Assembly: GCF_001421015.2 (NCBI RefSeq)
Contig: NZ_CP013023.1
Coordinates: 3,031,501-3,095,500, forward strand
DNA from: Paenibacillus bovis
GTDB taxonomy: Bacteria; Bacillota; Bacilli; Paenibacillales; Paenibacillaceae
Length of the DNA stretch: 64,000 bases
Direction of reading: 5' to 3'
Below the pieces are notes generated by a model. That model was not told the DNA's origin. It made no database searches and saw only the letters and a list, made by a program, of their open reading frames with translations. The position numbers and the translations under genes were made by a program. Below are positions 20,254-29,420 of this stretch, piece after piece (the first letter of the stretch is position 1; each line of letters starts with the position of its first letter).

Positions 20254-21462
20254 ATGCCATACAGCTATGCTTCACATCTAAAATGCCCAGTCTGCGGCAA
20301 TGAATACGATTTGCATGAGATTCATCAATTATGCGAGTGCGGTTCGCCGCTGCTGGTGGAATATGATCTGGAACGTCTGCAGCAGGAGGTCGATATCCAG
20401 CTGCTCCAGGAACGCAAGCCTGATCTGTGGAGATATCATGAACTGCTGCCTGTTGCTTCAGAGGATAATGTAGTGACACTGGGCGAAGGGATGACTCCGC
20501 TGCTGAATATGCCTGCTCTCGGAGCCCATTACGGAATAGATCATCTGTATATGAAGGATGAGAGTCTGATACCGACCGGAAGCTTCAAAGCACGTGGAGC
20601 AGCAGTAGGAATCTCGCGAGCCAAAGAGCTTGGTGTAGAGGAATTTGCGATGCCGACCAATGGCAATGCCGGTGCAGCCTGGGCATTGTATGCGGCAAGA
20701 GCCGGTATGCGGGCGACGATCGTCATGCCGCAGGATGCGCCGATGATTACCCGCAGTGAAGTGGCATTGGCAGGTGCTTCGCTGTATCTGGTCAACGGGT
20801 TGATCAGTGATGCCGGGAAAATGGTCGCCGAAAAGGTACAGCGGCAGGGAGTCTACGATGCGTCTACGCTCAAGGAGCCTTACCGGATTGAAGGCAAAAA
20901 AACGATGGGACTGGAAATTGCAGAGCAGTTGGGCTGGACGATGCCGGATGTTATTCTTTATCCAACCGGTGGTGGTGTAGGTCTGATCGGTATTCATAAG
21001 GCAATGCAGGAACTGAAAGCGATAGGATGGATCACCGGCAGCTTGCCTCGTCTTGTTGCGGTGCAGGCTGAAGGATGTGCGCCAATCGTCAAAGCCTGGC
21101 AGGAGAAAAAAGAACGATCCGAATTCTGGGAAGAATCGACGACCGTTGCTTTTGGCATCAATGTACCCAAAGCGCTGGGCGATTTTCTTGTTCTGCGAGC
21201 CCTGTATGAGACCGATGGAGTAGCCATCGCGGTATCGGATCAGGAACTGCTCCAGGTGCAGCAGGAAGTGGCAGCTATGGAAGGTGCTTTTGTATGCCCG
21301 GAAGGAGCAGCCACCTTTGCAGCAGCCAAGCGACTTGCTGTCGAGGGCTGGATTCATCCCGGCGAATCCGTGGTCGTATTGAATACAGGAGCAGGAATCA
21401 AATACCCGGACACGGTTCAGACAGAAGCGCCGATACTGGAAATAGGAGATTCCATATTGTAA
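20254..21462 (+). CDS. thrC: Threonine synthase
   Basis: PLP enzyme converting O-phosphohomoserine to threonine. It has 402 residues. An N-terminal zinc-ribbon-like segment has four Cys (CPVCG..CECG), as in the longer threonine synthases. The PLP lysine lies in PTGSFKARG, a substrate loop reads PTNGNAGAAWA, and the phosphate-binding glycine loop reads PTGGGVGLIG. Start 20254 has a GGAA-rich site; ATG 20203 is possible but unsupported. It stands alone, away from hom and thrB, so a role in a related PLP reaction cannot be excluded. Confidence 0.88.
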   Translation: MPYSYASHLKCPVCGNEYDLHEIHQLCECGSPLLVEYDLERLQQEVDIQLLQERKPDLWRYHELLPVASEDNVVTLGEGMTPLLNMPALGAHYGIDHLYMKDESLIPTGSFKARGAAVGISRAKELGVEEFAMPTNGNAGAAWALYAARAGMRATIVMPQDAPMITRSEVALAGASLYLVNGLISDAGKMVAEKVQRQGVYDASTLKEPYRIEGKKTMGLEIAEQLGWTMPDVILYPTGGGVGLIGIHKAMQELKAIGWITGSLPRLVAVQAEGCAPIVKAWQEKKERSEFWEESTTVAFGINVPKALGDFLVLRALYETDGVAIAVSDQELLQVQQEVAAMEGAFVCPEGAATFAAAKRLAVEGWIHPGESVVVLNTGAGIKYPDTVQTEAPILEIGDSIL

Positions 21463-21585
21463 AGATCCGACTGAATAACAGTAATCATTGGTACTAACAG
21501 ACGATCTGATGGAACAACAGGATACATCGATATCACTTAATATAGAGGCACTGTCAATCAGGCATCTGCACCTCTCAAATAATCG

Positions 21586-21616
21586 TTGACCTTGACGCTG
21601 CGTCAAGGTCTATTCT
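21586..21616 (+). promoter_or_regulatory. MerR-type operator-promoter
   Basis: -35 TTGACC (21586-21591) and -10 TATTCT (21611-21616) are separated by an over-long 19-nt spacer. The spacer is filled by a perfect inverted repeat: GACCTTGACGC (21588-21598), one central T, and its complement (21600-21610). This is the architecture on which MerR-family activators twist DNA to activate transcription. The mtaD-like gene begins 55 nt downstream. No MerR-family gene is seen in the window. Confidence 0.85.
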
Positions 21617-21670
21617 TCGTGTAGGACATCTACATGTCTGATCCTTACTAGACAAACGGAGGAGATTAAA

Positions 21671-23002
21671 ATGAGCATCCAAATTCGTAATGCGACTATT
21701 GTAACGATGTGCAGTGCTTATCCAGAGCCTTTTCAAGGAGACGTCATACTGAAAGGGGACCGGATTGAGGCAATTATCCCTGCGACAAGTACAGAATATA
21801 ATTCCCCTTATCCTGCCGCGCCAGAAGCAGAGATAGAAGTACAGGTCATTGACGGAACTGGTATGGCGGTAATGCCCGGACTGATTAATGCTCATCAGCA
21901 TACTCCAATGAATCTGCTCAAAGGATTCTCGGATGATCTGAAACTGATGGACTGGCTGGAGCAGAAAATGTTCCCGGCGGAAGCAAGAATGACTGCAGAG
22001 GATATCTACTGGGGCAGTAAATTGTCTATGGCCGAAATGATTCGCTCCGGTACTACAACATTTGCCGATATGTATATTCATATGGATGAGATTGCGAATG
22101 CGGTGACAGAGACTGGTATGCGAGCCTCCCTGACACGCGGACTTGTTTTTGGAGATGATCGTTCGAATGAGCGTATCCGGGAAGCGATTGATCTGGTAGA
22201 GCGCTGGCAGGGAGGGGCAGATGGCCGAATTACGACTATGTTCGGCCCACATGCTCCATATACTTGTCCGCCGGAAAAACTGCGTGAAGTGATTACCCTG
22301 GCCGAACAGTATGAGCGTCCTATTCATATCCACTTGGCGGAGACGACCGAGGAAGTATCCATAATCCGGGAAAAATACGGGCAGACGCCAACAGAATATT
22401 TGTATCAGCTGGGTTTGTTCGAGCATCTCCATGTTATGCTGGCACATGGCGTACATCTGAATCAACGGGATATTGGTTATCTGCGAGGAATGAGAGGAGG
22501 CGTTGTCCATAATCCGGTCAGTAATCTAAAGCTGGGCTGTGGTATCGCTCCAATCGTAGCCTTGCAGCTGCAGGGGATTACGGTAGGTCTGGGCACCGAT
22601 GGTGCCGGCAGTGCGACTACTCTCGATATGTTCGCCGAGATCAAAGCGGCAGCTTGGCTGCAAAAATTGGATTATGGCGATCCTACCCGGATGTCTGCCT
22701 ACGATACGTTGCAGTTGGCTACAACCGGAAGTGCACGGCTGCTCGGTCTGGATCATGAGGTGGGTACTCTGGAAGCAGGCAAAAAGGCAGATTTAATCCT
22801 GATTAATCTGAATCAGCCTCACCTGCAGCCTGTGCATCATCTCTATTCGATACTTGCTTATGCAGCTGTTGGAGGAGATGTGCATACGACTATTGTAAAT
22901 GGACAGGTGCTCATGCATAATCGTCAGCTGCTGACTATGGATGAGCCTACTGTATTGCATGAAGCCCATACAAGAGCAAAGCGGATTGTAGAAGGTATTT
23001 GA
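21671..23002 (+). CDS. mtaD: Amidohydrolase, MtaD/SAH deaminase family
   Basis: Metal-dependent deaminase of the amidohydrolase superfamily, 443 residues. It most resembles 5-methylthioadenosine/S-adenosylhomocysteine deaminase. Metal-site motifs are present in order: His75-x-His77 in LINAHQHTPMNLLKG, HIHLAETTEEV, AHGVHL and GLGTDGAGSATTLDMF. The mostly intact ATZ/TRZ layout and the length agree. The substrate is inferred; other aromatic deaminases share this fold. The start has GGAGGAG. It is transcribed alone between a MerR-type promoter and a strong terminator, which is unusual for a housekeeping purine-salvage enzyme. Confidence 0.88.
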   Translation: MSIQIRNATIVTMCSAYPEPFQGDVILKGDRIEAIIPATSTEYNSPYPAAPEAEIEVQVIDGTGMAVMPGLINAHQHTPMNLLKGFSDDLKLMDWLEQKMFPAEARMTAEDIYWGSKLSMAEMIRSGTTTFADMYIHMDEIANAVTETGMRASLTRGLVFGDDRSNERIREAIDLVERWQGGADGRITTMFGPHAPYTCPPEKLREVITLAEQYERPIHIHLAETTEEVSIIREKYGQTPTEYLYQLGLFEHLHVMLAHGVHLNQRDIGYLRGMRGGVVHNPVSNLKLGCGIAPIVALQLQGITVGLGTDGAGSATTLDMFAEIKAAAWLQKLDYGDPTRMSAYDTLQLATTGSARLLGLDHEVGTLEAGKKADLILINLNQPHLQPVHHLYSILAYAAVGGDVHTTIVNGQVLMHNRQLLTMDEPTVLHEAHTRAKRIVEGI

Positions 23003-23033
23003 GCACGCGAACCATCTATTGATAGAATCTATA

Positions 23034-23085
23034 CAGCTGAAGCCAGATTGCCCCGGAATAGGGAGTCTGGCTTCAGCTGTTTTTT
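23034..23085 (+). terminator. Intrinsic terminator of the mtaD-like gene
   Basis: Perfect 14-bp stem: CAGCTGAAGCCAGA (23034-23047) with its complement (23066-23079), then six T. Confidence 0.92.
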
Positions 23086-23206
23086 GCAAATTTTACACTG
23101 GGTTAACAAAAGTGTTAAACTGACTAACGGTAAAGGGGTCTTATTTCATAGATTCCTGAAATACATAGACACATTGGACATTCGACAGAGGAGGTAATCA
23201 CAGTAT

Positions 23207-23824
23207 ATGTCAGAGCTGGACTATGAGATTTTTCACTGGATTAATGGAGGAGCAGGTTACGCGACCTTCTGGAATCCGTTAATGATTTTTCTTTCAAAAT
23301 ACGCGGTATTGCTATTTATGATTGGAGCTGTGGTCTATTGGTTTACACGTGCGCGAGCGAATCGGCGCATGATTACCGAAGCATTGGTATCGGCTGCGAT
23401 CGGTGTGACGGTAAACTGGGTGCTGGGCGAACTATTTTACAGGGATCGACCTTTTGTAAATCATGAAGTGATCCAGTTGGTTCATCATGAAGCCAATGCT
23501 TCTTTTCCCAGCACACATTCCCTTGGATCTTTTGTGATTGCTATGACCATCTGGCAGTTCCGTCGCCGTGACGGATGGATGTGGCTGGTACTGGCAGCGG
23601 GTATTGCGCTCAGTCGGGTATGGACCGGAGTACATTATCCGGGAGACGTACTGGCAGGAGCCTGTATTGGTATACTTGTATCGGTGCTGGTACATCGCTT
23701 GTTTACTCGCATATCGCTGGCTAACAGCCTGATGGAGCTTGGTATTTATGGATATGAACGTCTGGAAATGAAAATATGGCCCCGTTCCCGAAGACGAAGC
23801 CGTCATCATTCTATGCATAGATAA
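23207..23824 (+). CDS. bcrC: PAP2-family phosphatase, probable undecaprenyl-diphosphatase
   Basis: Integral membrane acid phosphatase of 205 residues with about five helices. All three PAP2 signature blocks are present: FYRDRPF, FPSTHSLGS and SRVWTGVHYPGDV. BcrC-type enzymes recycle undecaprenyl pyrophosphate to the carrier phosphate for cell-wall synthesis and protect against bacitracin. Size and motif spacing fit BcrC, but other PAP2 lipid phosphatases look alike. A GAGGAGG site lies 12 nt upstream. I found no clear ECF-sigma promoter ahead of it. Confidence 0.85.
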   Translation: MSELDYEIFHWINGGAGYATFWNPLMIFLSKYAVLLFMIGAVVYWFTRARANRRMITEALVSAAIGVTVNWVLGELFYRDRPFVNHEVIQLVHHEANASFPSTHSLGSFVIAMTIWQFRRRDGWMWLVLAAGIALSRVWTGVHYPGDVLAGACIGILVSVLVHRLFTRISLANSLMELGIYGYERLEMKIWPRSRRRSRHHSMHR

Positions 23825-23888
23825 GTAGTTCCAATTATCATTCAATACAAGCATGTTCTTGTAAAACACATAATGAGAAACAACCAAA

Positions 23889-23946
23889 AACAAACCCGGA
23901 TCTGTATGACTGGTAATACACCAGGGACAGATTCGGGTTTGTTTTG
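23889..23946. terminator. Intrinsic terminator between the PAP2 gene and the DUF3243 gene
   Basis: AACAAACCCG-ATCTGT on the left pairs with ACAGAT-CGGGTTTGTT on the right, with one internal mismatch. A/T tracts at both ends make it usable on both strands. Confidence 0.8.
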
Positions 23947-24060
23947 TATCATTTATGAATCCTGAGATTTGTAAATTATAGAATATAGAAAGAAATACTA
24001 GATAGAATACTGAAGAAAAAGATTGTAAAATCCTTGTTATCTGACGATTAACAGGATAAA

Positions 24061-24408
24061 TTACGCTTTATCTGCCTGTACCATACGTACCAGCATATGT
24101 GCCAGTTTGTGACGCTGATCTTCATCGCCGACTTTCCAAAGTTCATACAGCAGTTTTTCTTCGCTGTTTTGTGGTTCTTCATGCTTGGCCAGATAATCAG
24201 CGATCTTTTGCGCGACTTTGGCCATGCTTTCTTCACTCAATCCGATACTTTCCGCCATACGAATACGTTTGCCGAGGTAGGATTTGAAATTCTCGAAGTC
24301 GTCCAGAATCTGCTTTTTGCGATCATCGCTGATTCGGTCCATTACCGGTTCTACCTGATCAGTGGAAACTTGTCCAGCTTTGTTCACTACATGTGGTTGT
24401 TCTGACAT
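24061..24408 (-). CDS. DUF3243 family protein (YmfJ-like)
   Basis: A 115-residue soluble, mostly helical protein. The core (about 28-112) contains ENFKSYLGKRIRMAESIGLS, QKIADYLAKHEEPQNSEEK and LWKVGDEDQRHKLAHMLVRM. This matches the DUF3243/YmfJ family of Bacillales. The function is unknown. Relative to YmfJ it has an added polar N-terminus of about 25 residues. Start 24408 is set by GAGGAGG nine nt upstream. Confidence 0.85.
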   Translation of the reverse strand: MSEQPHVVNKAGQVSTDQVEPVMDRISDDRKKQILDDFENFKSYLGKRIRMAESIGLSEESMAKVAQKIADYLAKHEEPQNSEEKLLYELWKVGDEDQRHKLAHMLVRMVQADKA

Positions 24409-24828
24409 GATGTATTTCCTCCTCAAAAATTGTGTTTTGGCTTCCCTCATATATATAACCATCACCTCAATAACGAATCGGTGGCCGCATAAAATTCCTG
24501 TATAACAAGGTTTTAGGACTAGGTATTAATTTTGTAAATCAGTATTAACATTATTGCAACTTTTTCGCTGCGATATCCGTATATAGTATGGTTAGGAAGC
24601 AAGCAATACACAGCAATCATTCAGGCGCCATTCACTCTTGATATTACCGTCAAAAGTGAAACTGGAAAAAATTGAATGGTTCTTGAAAAAGGCAATCTGG
24701 TTAATAAGAGTTACACACCGCTTGAAGCAAAGCGGTAAATAAATGCCGATAGAAGTCCATATTTATGAACAAGCAGGTTATTGTCAGCCGATATTGCTGA
24801 CTGACCAATTAGAAGGGGAGATGCAGCG
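24409..24828. other. Intergenic region upstream of a secreted-protein gene
   Basis: No gene in these 420 nt. Near the right end are two small hairpins: CCGCTT/AAGCGG at 24718-24735 and GTCAGC/GCTGAC at about 24786-24804. They may belong to the leader of the secreted-protein gene. I see no convincing sigma-A promoter and no known riboswitch. Confidence 0.4.
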
Positions 24829-25401
24829 ATGATTAAAACAATGATGGGAATTTTTGGAGCGGGTGCTGCTTCTTTAATCTTTTTGACTTCGGGCAGCTTG
24901 AGTCAGACCGGAGCGGTCAGTACAGCTGAGGCATCAACAGTAACACAAAGTGTATATCAGAACACATATACCGAGGATACAACTCCAGCAGATGGAACCT
25001 ATACTGTTTTTATTAACGAAATCAAACGTGACAGTAATGGTGGATTCAATCTTACTATTGATCCTATCAACTGGTATATTGGCGAAGCTGCCAACAAGGT
25101 GTTCGCCAAAGAAAATCCGGATAGCGGAATCGATGGTGCGCCGGATGGCTACTACATTACCAATACAGATACAACTACCTTTAACTATACAGCTCCAGCA
25201 AACGCACAGGTATTGATGCAAATCTACGATCATACAGGCAGCTGGAAAGATATTGATACCAAATGGAATGAACCGGTGAGCATGTCCAAACTGAATGCCA
25301 TTTTCCAAAAGCCGGATCTGCTTGATCCGACAGTATTCCCGTATCACATTACTGTCAAAGATGGTGAAGTTGTAAAAATCGTTCAGCAATATATTCCTTA
25401 A
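24829..25401 (+). CDS. Secreted protein of unknown function
   Basis: A 190-residue exported protein with a signal peptide of about 35 residues (hydrophobic core FGAGAASLIFLTSG, then an AEA-S cleavage-like site). The mature region of about 150 residues is acidic. It contains NGGFNLTIDPINWYIGEAAN, PDGYYITNTD and YHITVKDGEVVKI. I do not recognise the family. The start is preceded by GGGGAG. A hairpin terminator follows, so it appears to be monocistronic. Confidence 0.82.
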   Translation: MIKTMMGIFGAGAASLIFLTSGSLSQTGAVSTAEASTVTQSVYQNTYTEDTTPADGTYTVFINEIKRDSNGGFNLTIDPINWYIGEAANKVFAKENPDSGIDGAPDGYYITNTDTTTFNYTAPANAQVLMQIYDHTGSWKDIDTKWNEPVSMSKLNAIFQKPDLLDPTVFPYHITVKDGEVVKIVQQYIP

Positions 25402-25720
25402 GTCGCATCATAGCGATACTGGATACAATCAATAGTCATATCGGGATACAGAGCAATAAACAGTTTTGTTACAAGTGATAGGTATGTTTTTTATCTCAAG
25501 GAATCGTTACTCTGGCGCCCTGTTGTGTAGCCGGCTCTGGCGATTCCTTTTGTTATGATATAGCCATCAGGCAGCATCGCAGCAGATAAAGAGTATATGT
25601 AAATTTTATTACCACGCCAGAATCTGGTATGCTTTTGGTATAAGGCTCTCTTGCTTTGTAGCTGTTTGCTGCAACTTTTGGCTTGAAGATGCGTTACACT
25701 ATTGAGGAGGTGCATTTACG
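25402..25720. other. Intergenic region with terminator
   Basis: No gene in these 319 nt. The middle contains the terminator of the preceding gene (see entry). The remainder must hold the promoter of the lipoprotein gene, but I cannot name one with confidence. Confidence 0.45.
25499..25555 (+). terminator. Intrinsic terminator of the secreted-protein gene
   Basis: AAGGAATCG (25499-25507) pairs with CGATTCCTT (25541-25549), with a partly structured GC-rich interior and a T-rich tail. Confidence 0.7.
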
Positions 25721-26269
25721 ATGCAACTAAATAAGCAATCATTATTCAAACGGATTCCCTTTGCATTTATCCTGCTTGCAGGAGTGCTGCTTCTGGCAGC
25801 TTGTGGCAATAAGGCGGAACAGCAACCAGCGGCAGCTCCCGCTCCGAACAGCAGTACTGAAACGGAAGTGACCGAGCAGACCCCTTCTACACCAGCAACT
25901 ACGCCGGAAGATAACACTGAAGCTACTAACGGTAATGGCGCAGAGGCTTCTTCTCCAAAAACGGATGATGGTACAAAAAGCGAAGGTACTACCAAAGGTA
26001 CAACAGATACGGCAGCAGCTGATGATACAACTGCCAATGCCGAGACCCAAGTCGCTAAAGGTACATTTTCCGGACTGGCAGATGAGCATTCTGCCGAAAT
26101 CATGGTAGATGGCAGCCCGGTTGTATATCAGCTGAATGACAGCGTACAGAATGCAATGAGCAAATTAAAAGAAGGTTCCGAAATTACGTTCAAGTATACG
26201 GAAAAACCGATTCCTGGTGATGCTTCTACCAAGCTGAAAACGATTGTAGAAGTAGAACAATCCAAATAA
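25721..26269 (+). CDS. Lipoprotein of unknown function
   Basis: A 182-residue predicted lipoprotein with signal peptide and lipobox LLAAC, then mature GNKAEQ. A linker of about 80 residues rich in Thr, Glu, Ala, Pro and Asn follows. The small C-terminal domain (about 110-182) contains GTFSGLADEHSAEIMVDG and GSEITFKYTEKPIPG; it may be a beta-barrel-like fold, but no family is recognised. The GAGGAGG site is well placed. A bidirectional terminator separates it from mprF. Confidence 0.85.
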   Translation: MQLNKQSLFKRIPFAFILLAGVLLLAACGNKAEQQPAAAPAPNSSTETEVTEQTPSTPATTPEDNTEATNGNGAEASSPKTDDGTKSEGTTKGTTDTAAADDTTANAETQVAKGTFSGLADEHSAEIMVDGSPVVYQLNDSVQNAMSKLKEGSEITFKYTEKPIPGDASTKLKTIVEVEQSK

Positions 26270-26358
26270 TAATCGATTAAAGGTCTATGAGCTCGCGATA
26301 CCCTGGAGTATAAGCAGTGTATCCGGATAGAGTAGGCAAGCAGTACAAATGAAAAAAC

Positions 26359-26400
26359 AAAAGCCCCTGAACTGCTCTTAGCAGGTCAGGGGGCTTTTTG
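26359..26400. terminator. Bidirectional terminator between the lipoprotein gene and mprF
   Basis: AAAGCCCCTGA (26360-26370) pairs with TCAGGGGGCTTT (26386-26397), flanked by an A-tract on the left and a T-tract on the right. Confidence 0.85.
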
Positions 26401-26457
26401 TTTTATATAGAAACGGGAAAGGACTAGAAGTTTACTCGGAACAGCCTGCCGGGAAGC

Positions 26458-29103
26458 CTACGTCGCTTCAACCGGGCGAGGTCTGCGGGAGACGAGTCGT
26501 ACCAAATCAATCGTCAGAATAGGCAATGGAATGCCTGCTGGATAAGCGAGATAACGTGCTTCCCATTCGGGCGAGAATTTCTCTTTGTAGCGTCGCAATC
26601 CTTCGAATCCGTACCAGTGACCACCATACTGGAAAACAAGACGTGCCAGCTTTTCTTCGCGGTGAGCATTCATATTTTCTCCGACACTGGAAAGAGGGGA
26701 CATTCCCAGATTAAAGTAGGTATATCCGTTTTCTTTGGCCCATTCGATCAGACGGACAAATAATACATCCATTGTTCCGTTAGGCGTATCATTCAGATGG
26801 CGCATCAGATCAATAGAAATAACTTGATGATTATCGTAAGCCGGTGCCAACGTGGCAAAAGCCAGAATACGGTGTTCTGCATCGCGCAACAGAGCAATAG
26901 GAGACTGCTGGATATACTGTTCATTGAACCAGCCAAGAGAGTAGGCTTTTTCTTTGCGGTCGCCTAGCCACTCGTCAGAGATCACGCGCAGTTCTGCCAT
27001 AAGCTCGGAAGAGAATGGAGGCTGCAGCACTTCGAACTGCTGGCCTTCACGCTCGGATTTGTTTTTGGCTGTACGCAGCCCCTGGTTACTTTTGCCGGAC
27101 AAAGTAAATTTCTCAAGCGGTACCAATGCTTCTTCACCAAGCTTGAAGAAATTGTAGCCATTCTCGTGATAGATCGATAGATATTCAGGAGCGGCCTGGT
27201 AAAAGACCACTGTTAACGCATAATGATCCGCATAACGCTGGAATTCCTGAATAGCAGCACCGACCAGGTTTTTCTCGCCAATCGGATCTCCCAGTACTAC
27301 CAGCTTGTCTCTGACACGGGAATACGGGATCAGAATTTTATCATTTTGCGCCCAGTAAAAGGATTTGTCACCCAGATACAGCAAATGGGTAAGCAGATTA
27401 CCCTGCTCATTCTGCAGGAAGTTCGCAAACTTATCCATGTCCTCTGCAGTCGGACGATCTTCAATATGACGGTTCGGACGAAGTGCGAATATAGCAGCCA
27501 GCAGTATAATAGCTCCGATAAATCCAACAGCAGCCGTAATAGCGTACTCATGCGGGTCAAGGAACCATTGCTGCGCACGCAGCGGCAGATGACGCAGCAG
27601 TGCAGGATGGATCTGTGTACCGACTACGTAATAGGATAAGGAAGAAACAAAAGCCAAAATGATCCAGATCAGAATATTACGCGGTGCTATGCTAACACTT
27701 TCCCGATTAAATCGTGCACGGGATACCCATAGAATCACAGCAACAATTAATAGAATAATCGCTTCTTCATAATCGAATCCTTTGGCAAAGGTAAATATGG
27801 CTCCTGCCAGCAGTAGTCCGGCTGTCCAAAGGAATGCCCGCCGGATTCGCATCGAAATGGCCCGGGATACAATAATCAGCATAATCCCGATCACAACCGA
27901 CAACTGTTCGGAAAAACGCATAATCGGCAGCGACAGGATATGCTCCATAAAGCGCAGCCGCTCAATCAGGCCCGGTGTAGCAGCAGATAGCAGCAGGATG
28001 ATACCACTCGCCAATACCAGTTTACCAAGCGCCCATGCACCCAGATCACCCAGGAAGCCAAACTGTGATGGCCAGCCCCAGAATTTGAGCCAGGCACTGC
28101 GCGATGCGTCATAACCGGTCGTTACCATTTCCTTCATTTGCTTGCGGCTTGGGGTAATCTCAAAAGCAGCCAGTACAAGACCAATCAGCCAGGGAATCAG
28201 GAAATAAAAAATACGGAACAGCAGCAGGGCAGTAATCGCGCGGGTGGAATCGACACCCAGCGATTGCAGACCGAGCAGCGCAGTCAGGTCAAAGGCTCCG
28301 ATACCACCCGGTGCCATACTGATAATACCTGCAATTGCCGCTACGATATATACACCCAGCGTATCCTGCAAAGGCAGATGCGCCAGATCATGGTAAATGA
28401 CAATCCAGAACAGCAGTCCTGCACACGCCCATTCCAGAAAAGAAGAACCTACCGAAGCAATAACTACTTTCCATGGAAGCTTGCCTTCTCCCTTATGAAA
28501 CCACTTGGCGAACAAAGATGAACGCTGCATCAACAAGAAGAATGGCAGATATAGCGAAATTCCCCATACGGCAAATCGCAGCCATGGATGAGCGTTAAAC
28601 AGCGGCTCTGCCGGGAAAACACCGATAATCGTCAACCAACCCAGCAGGGACAGGCCTACCAGCATGATTGGAGACAGGAAAAGAACGGCTGCCCCCATCG
28701 TTTTCATCGGTATTCCGCTTTTTTTGTATAGGATTGTACGCAGACCGACACCGGTAAGTCCGGCAAATCCGATCATATTGTTAAACGTATTGGCAATCCA
28801 TGCATACCGGAAGGTTGCTTTCCAGTTTACATCCAACTTGAACTGGCGTCGCAGCAAATAATCATACGTACTCATTACCGATACCGCTACAAAGGAAGCA
28901 ATCAGAATCTGGATAATAGCCGAAGGAGGCATATGCCGCAGTTCGAAAAAGACTCTTGCCAGATTAATATGTTCAATTTCTTTTCGTCCCTGCATATAGA
29001 TAACCGCAAGGATAATCAGGGGAATAAGTATTTTGATGATTCTGGCCCTGAATAAGGCAGTCAGCAACTGCAGGATCTTGAGTTTGCGTAAAGACTCTCT
29101 CAT
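26458..29103 (-). CDS. mprF: Phosphatidylglycerol lysyltransferase MprF
   Basis: Bifunctional membrane protein. The N-terminal multi-helix half flips aminoacyl-phosphatidylglycerol. The C-terminal soluble half (DUF2156 fold) transfers lysine (or alanine) from tRNA to phosphatidylglycerol, lowering surface charge and giving resistance to cationic peptides. The 881-residue length is typical. Visible are about 14 hydrophobic segments through residue 550, the flippase motif MAPGGIGAFDL, and C-terminal motifs VVLGDPIGEKN, FFKLGEEALVPL and YTYFNLGMSPLSSVG. Start 29103 (MRESLRKLK) has a GGTGGAG site; upstream in-frame starts are weaker. The amino acid transferred cannot be read from the sequence. 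Confidence 0.95.
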   Translation of the reverse strand: MRESLRKLKILQLLTALFRARIIKILIPLIILAVIYMQGRKEIEHINLARVFFELRHMPPSAIIQILIASFVAVSVMSTYDYLLRRQFKLDVNWKATFRYAWIANTFNNMIGFAGLTGVGLRTILYKKSGIPMKTMGAAVLFLSPIMLVGLSLLGWLTIIGVFPAEPLFNAHPWLRFAVWGISLYLPFFLLMQRSSLFAKWFHKGEGKLPWKVVIASVGSSFLEWACAGLLFWIVIYHDLAHLPLQDTLGVYIVAAIAGIISMAPGGIGAFDLTALLGLQSLGVDSTRAITALLLFRIFYFLIPWLIGLVLAAFEITPSRKQMKEMVTTGYDASRSAWLKFWGWPSQFGFLGDLGAWALGKLVLASGIILLLSAATPGLIERLRFMEHILSLPIMRFSEQLSVVIGIMLIIVSRAISMRIRRAFLWTAGLLLAGAIFTFAKGFDYEEAIILLIVAVILWVSRARFNRESVSIAPRNILIWIILAFVSSLSYYVVGTQIHPALLRHLPLRAQQWFLDPHEYAITAAVGFIGAIILLAAIFALRPNRHIEDRPTAEDMDKFANFLQNEQGNLLTHLLYLGDKSFYWAQNDKILIPYSRVRDKLVVLGDPIGEKNLVGAAIQEFQRYADHYALTVVFYQAAPEYLSIYHENGYNFFKLGEEALVPLEKFTLSGKSNQGLRTAKNKSEREGQQFEVLQPPFSSELMAELRVISDEWLGDRKEKAYSLGWFNEQYIQQSPIALLRDAEHRILAFATLAPAYDNHQVISIDLMRHLNDTPNGTMDVLFVRLIEWAKENGYTYFNLGMSPLSSVGENMNAHREEKLARLVFQYGGHWYGFEGLRRYKEKFSPEWEARYLAYPAGIPLPILTIDLVRLVSRRPRPVEAT

Positions 29104-29420
29104 GGGGTTTTTAACTCCACCTTTATAGATATAATTAGGGTTCATCTTCAATAGAGCATATTCATGTAACAATAGATATATTGTATATCTGCAATCTGGA
29201 TATTTCAGATACTTACTATCATACTACATCGGTATCCGAAAAACATTTTGTGATGTTTTCATTCTATTTCTCACTATGTATTACACAGAAAACCTGGTTT
29301 TGTTGCACGATGATCACAAAAGCGTCCTGTTCTATGATGGAGACTTTCTCTATCATAGAACAGGACGCTTGCTTTTTTGATACATAAATGTCATAAATAC
29401 CAGACGATCGACAAGGCCGG
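29104..29420. other. Intergenic region between mprF and the multicopper oxidase gene
   Basis: No gene in these 317 nt. It contains a very strong hairpin (29320-29370, separate entry) and the AT-rich upstream region of mprF. An imperfect repeat around ATAGATATATTGTATATCT lies near 29173-29192. Confidence 0.45.
29320..29378. terminator. Strong hairpin, probable bidirectional terminator
   Basis: Perfect 19-bp arms (29320-29338 and 29352-29370) around a 13-nt loop that can itself pair as GAGA/TCTC. The plus strand has a T-run (GCTTTTTT) after it. On the minus strand, just beyond the oxidase stop, it is followed by TTTGTGAT. Confidence 0.75.

Noticed and set aside
23087..23206. Possible ECF-sigma promoter for the bcrC-like gene
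   Set aside because: I looked for a TGAAAC..CGTC pair, as seen for B. subtilis bcrC, and found none.
25699..26103. Ala/Val/Ser-rich minus-strand frame opposite the lipoprotein gene (and a similar one opposite 41669-41950)
   Set aside because: Shadow of the low-complexity linker on the opposite strand; no ribosome site.
29181..29387. 68-codon plus-strand frame between mprF and the oxidase
   Set aside because: It covers the 19-bp hairpin and lacks a ribosome site.
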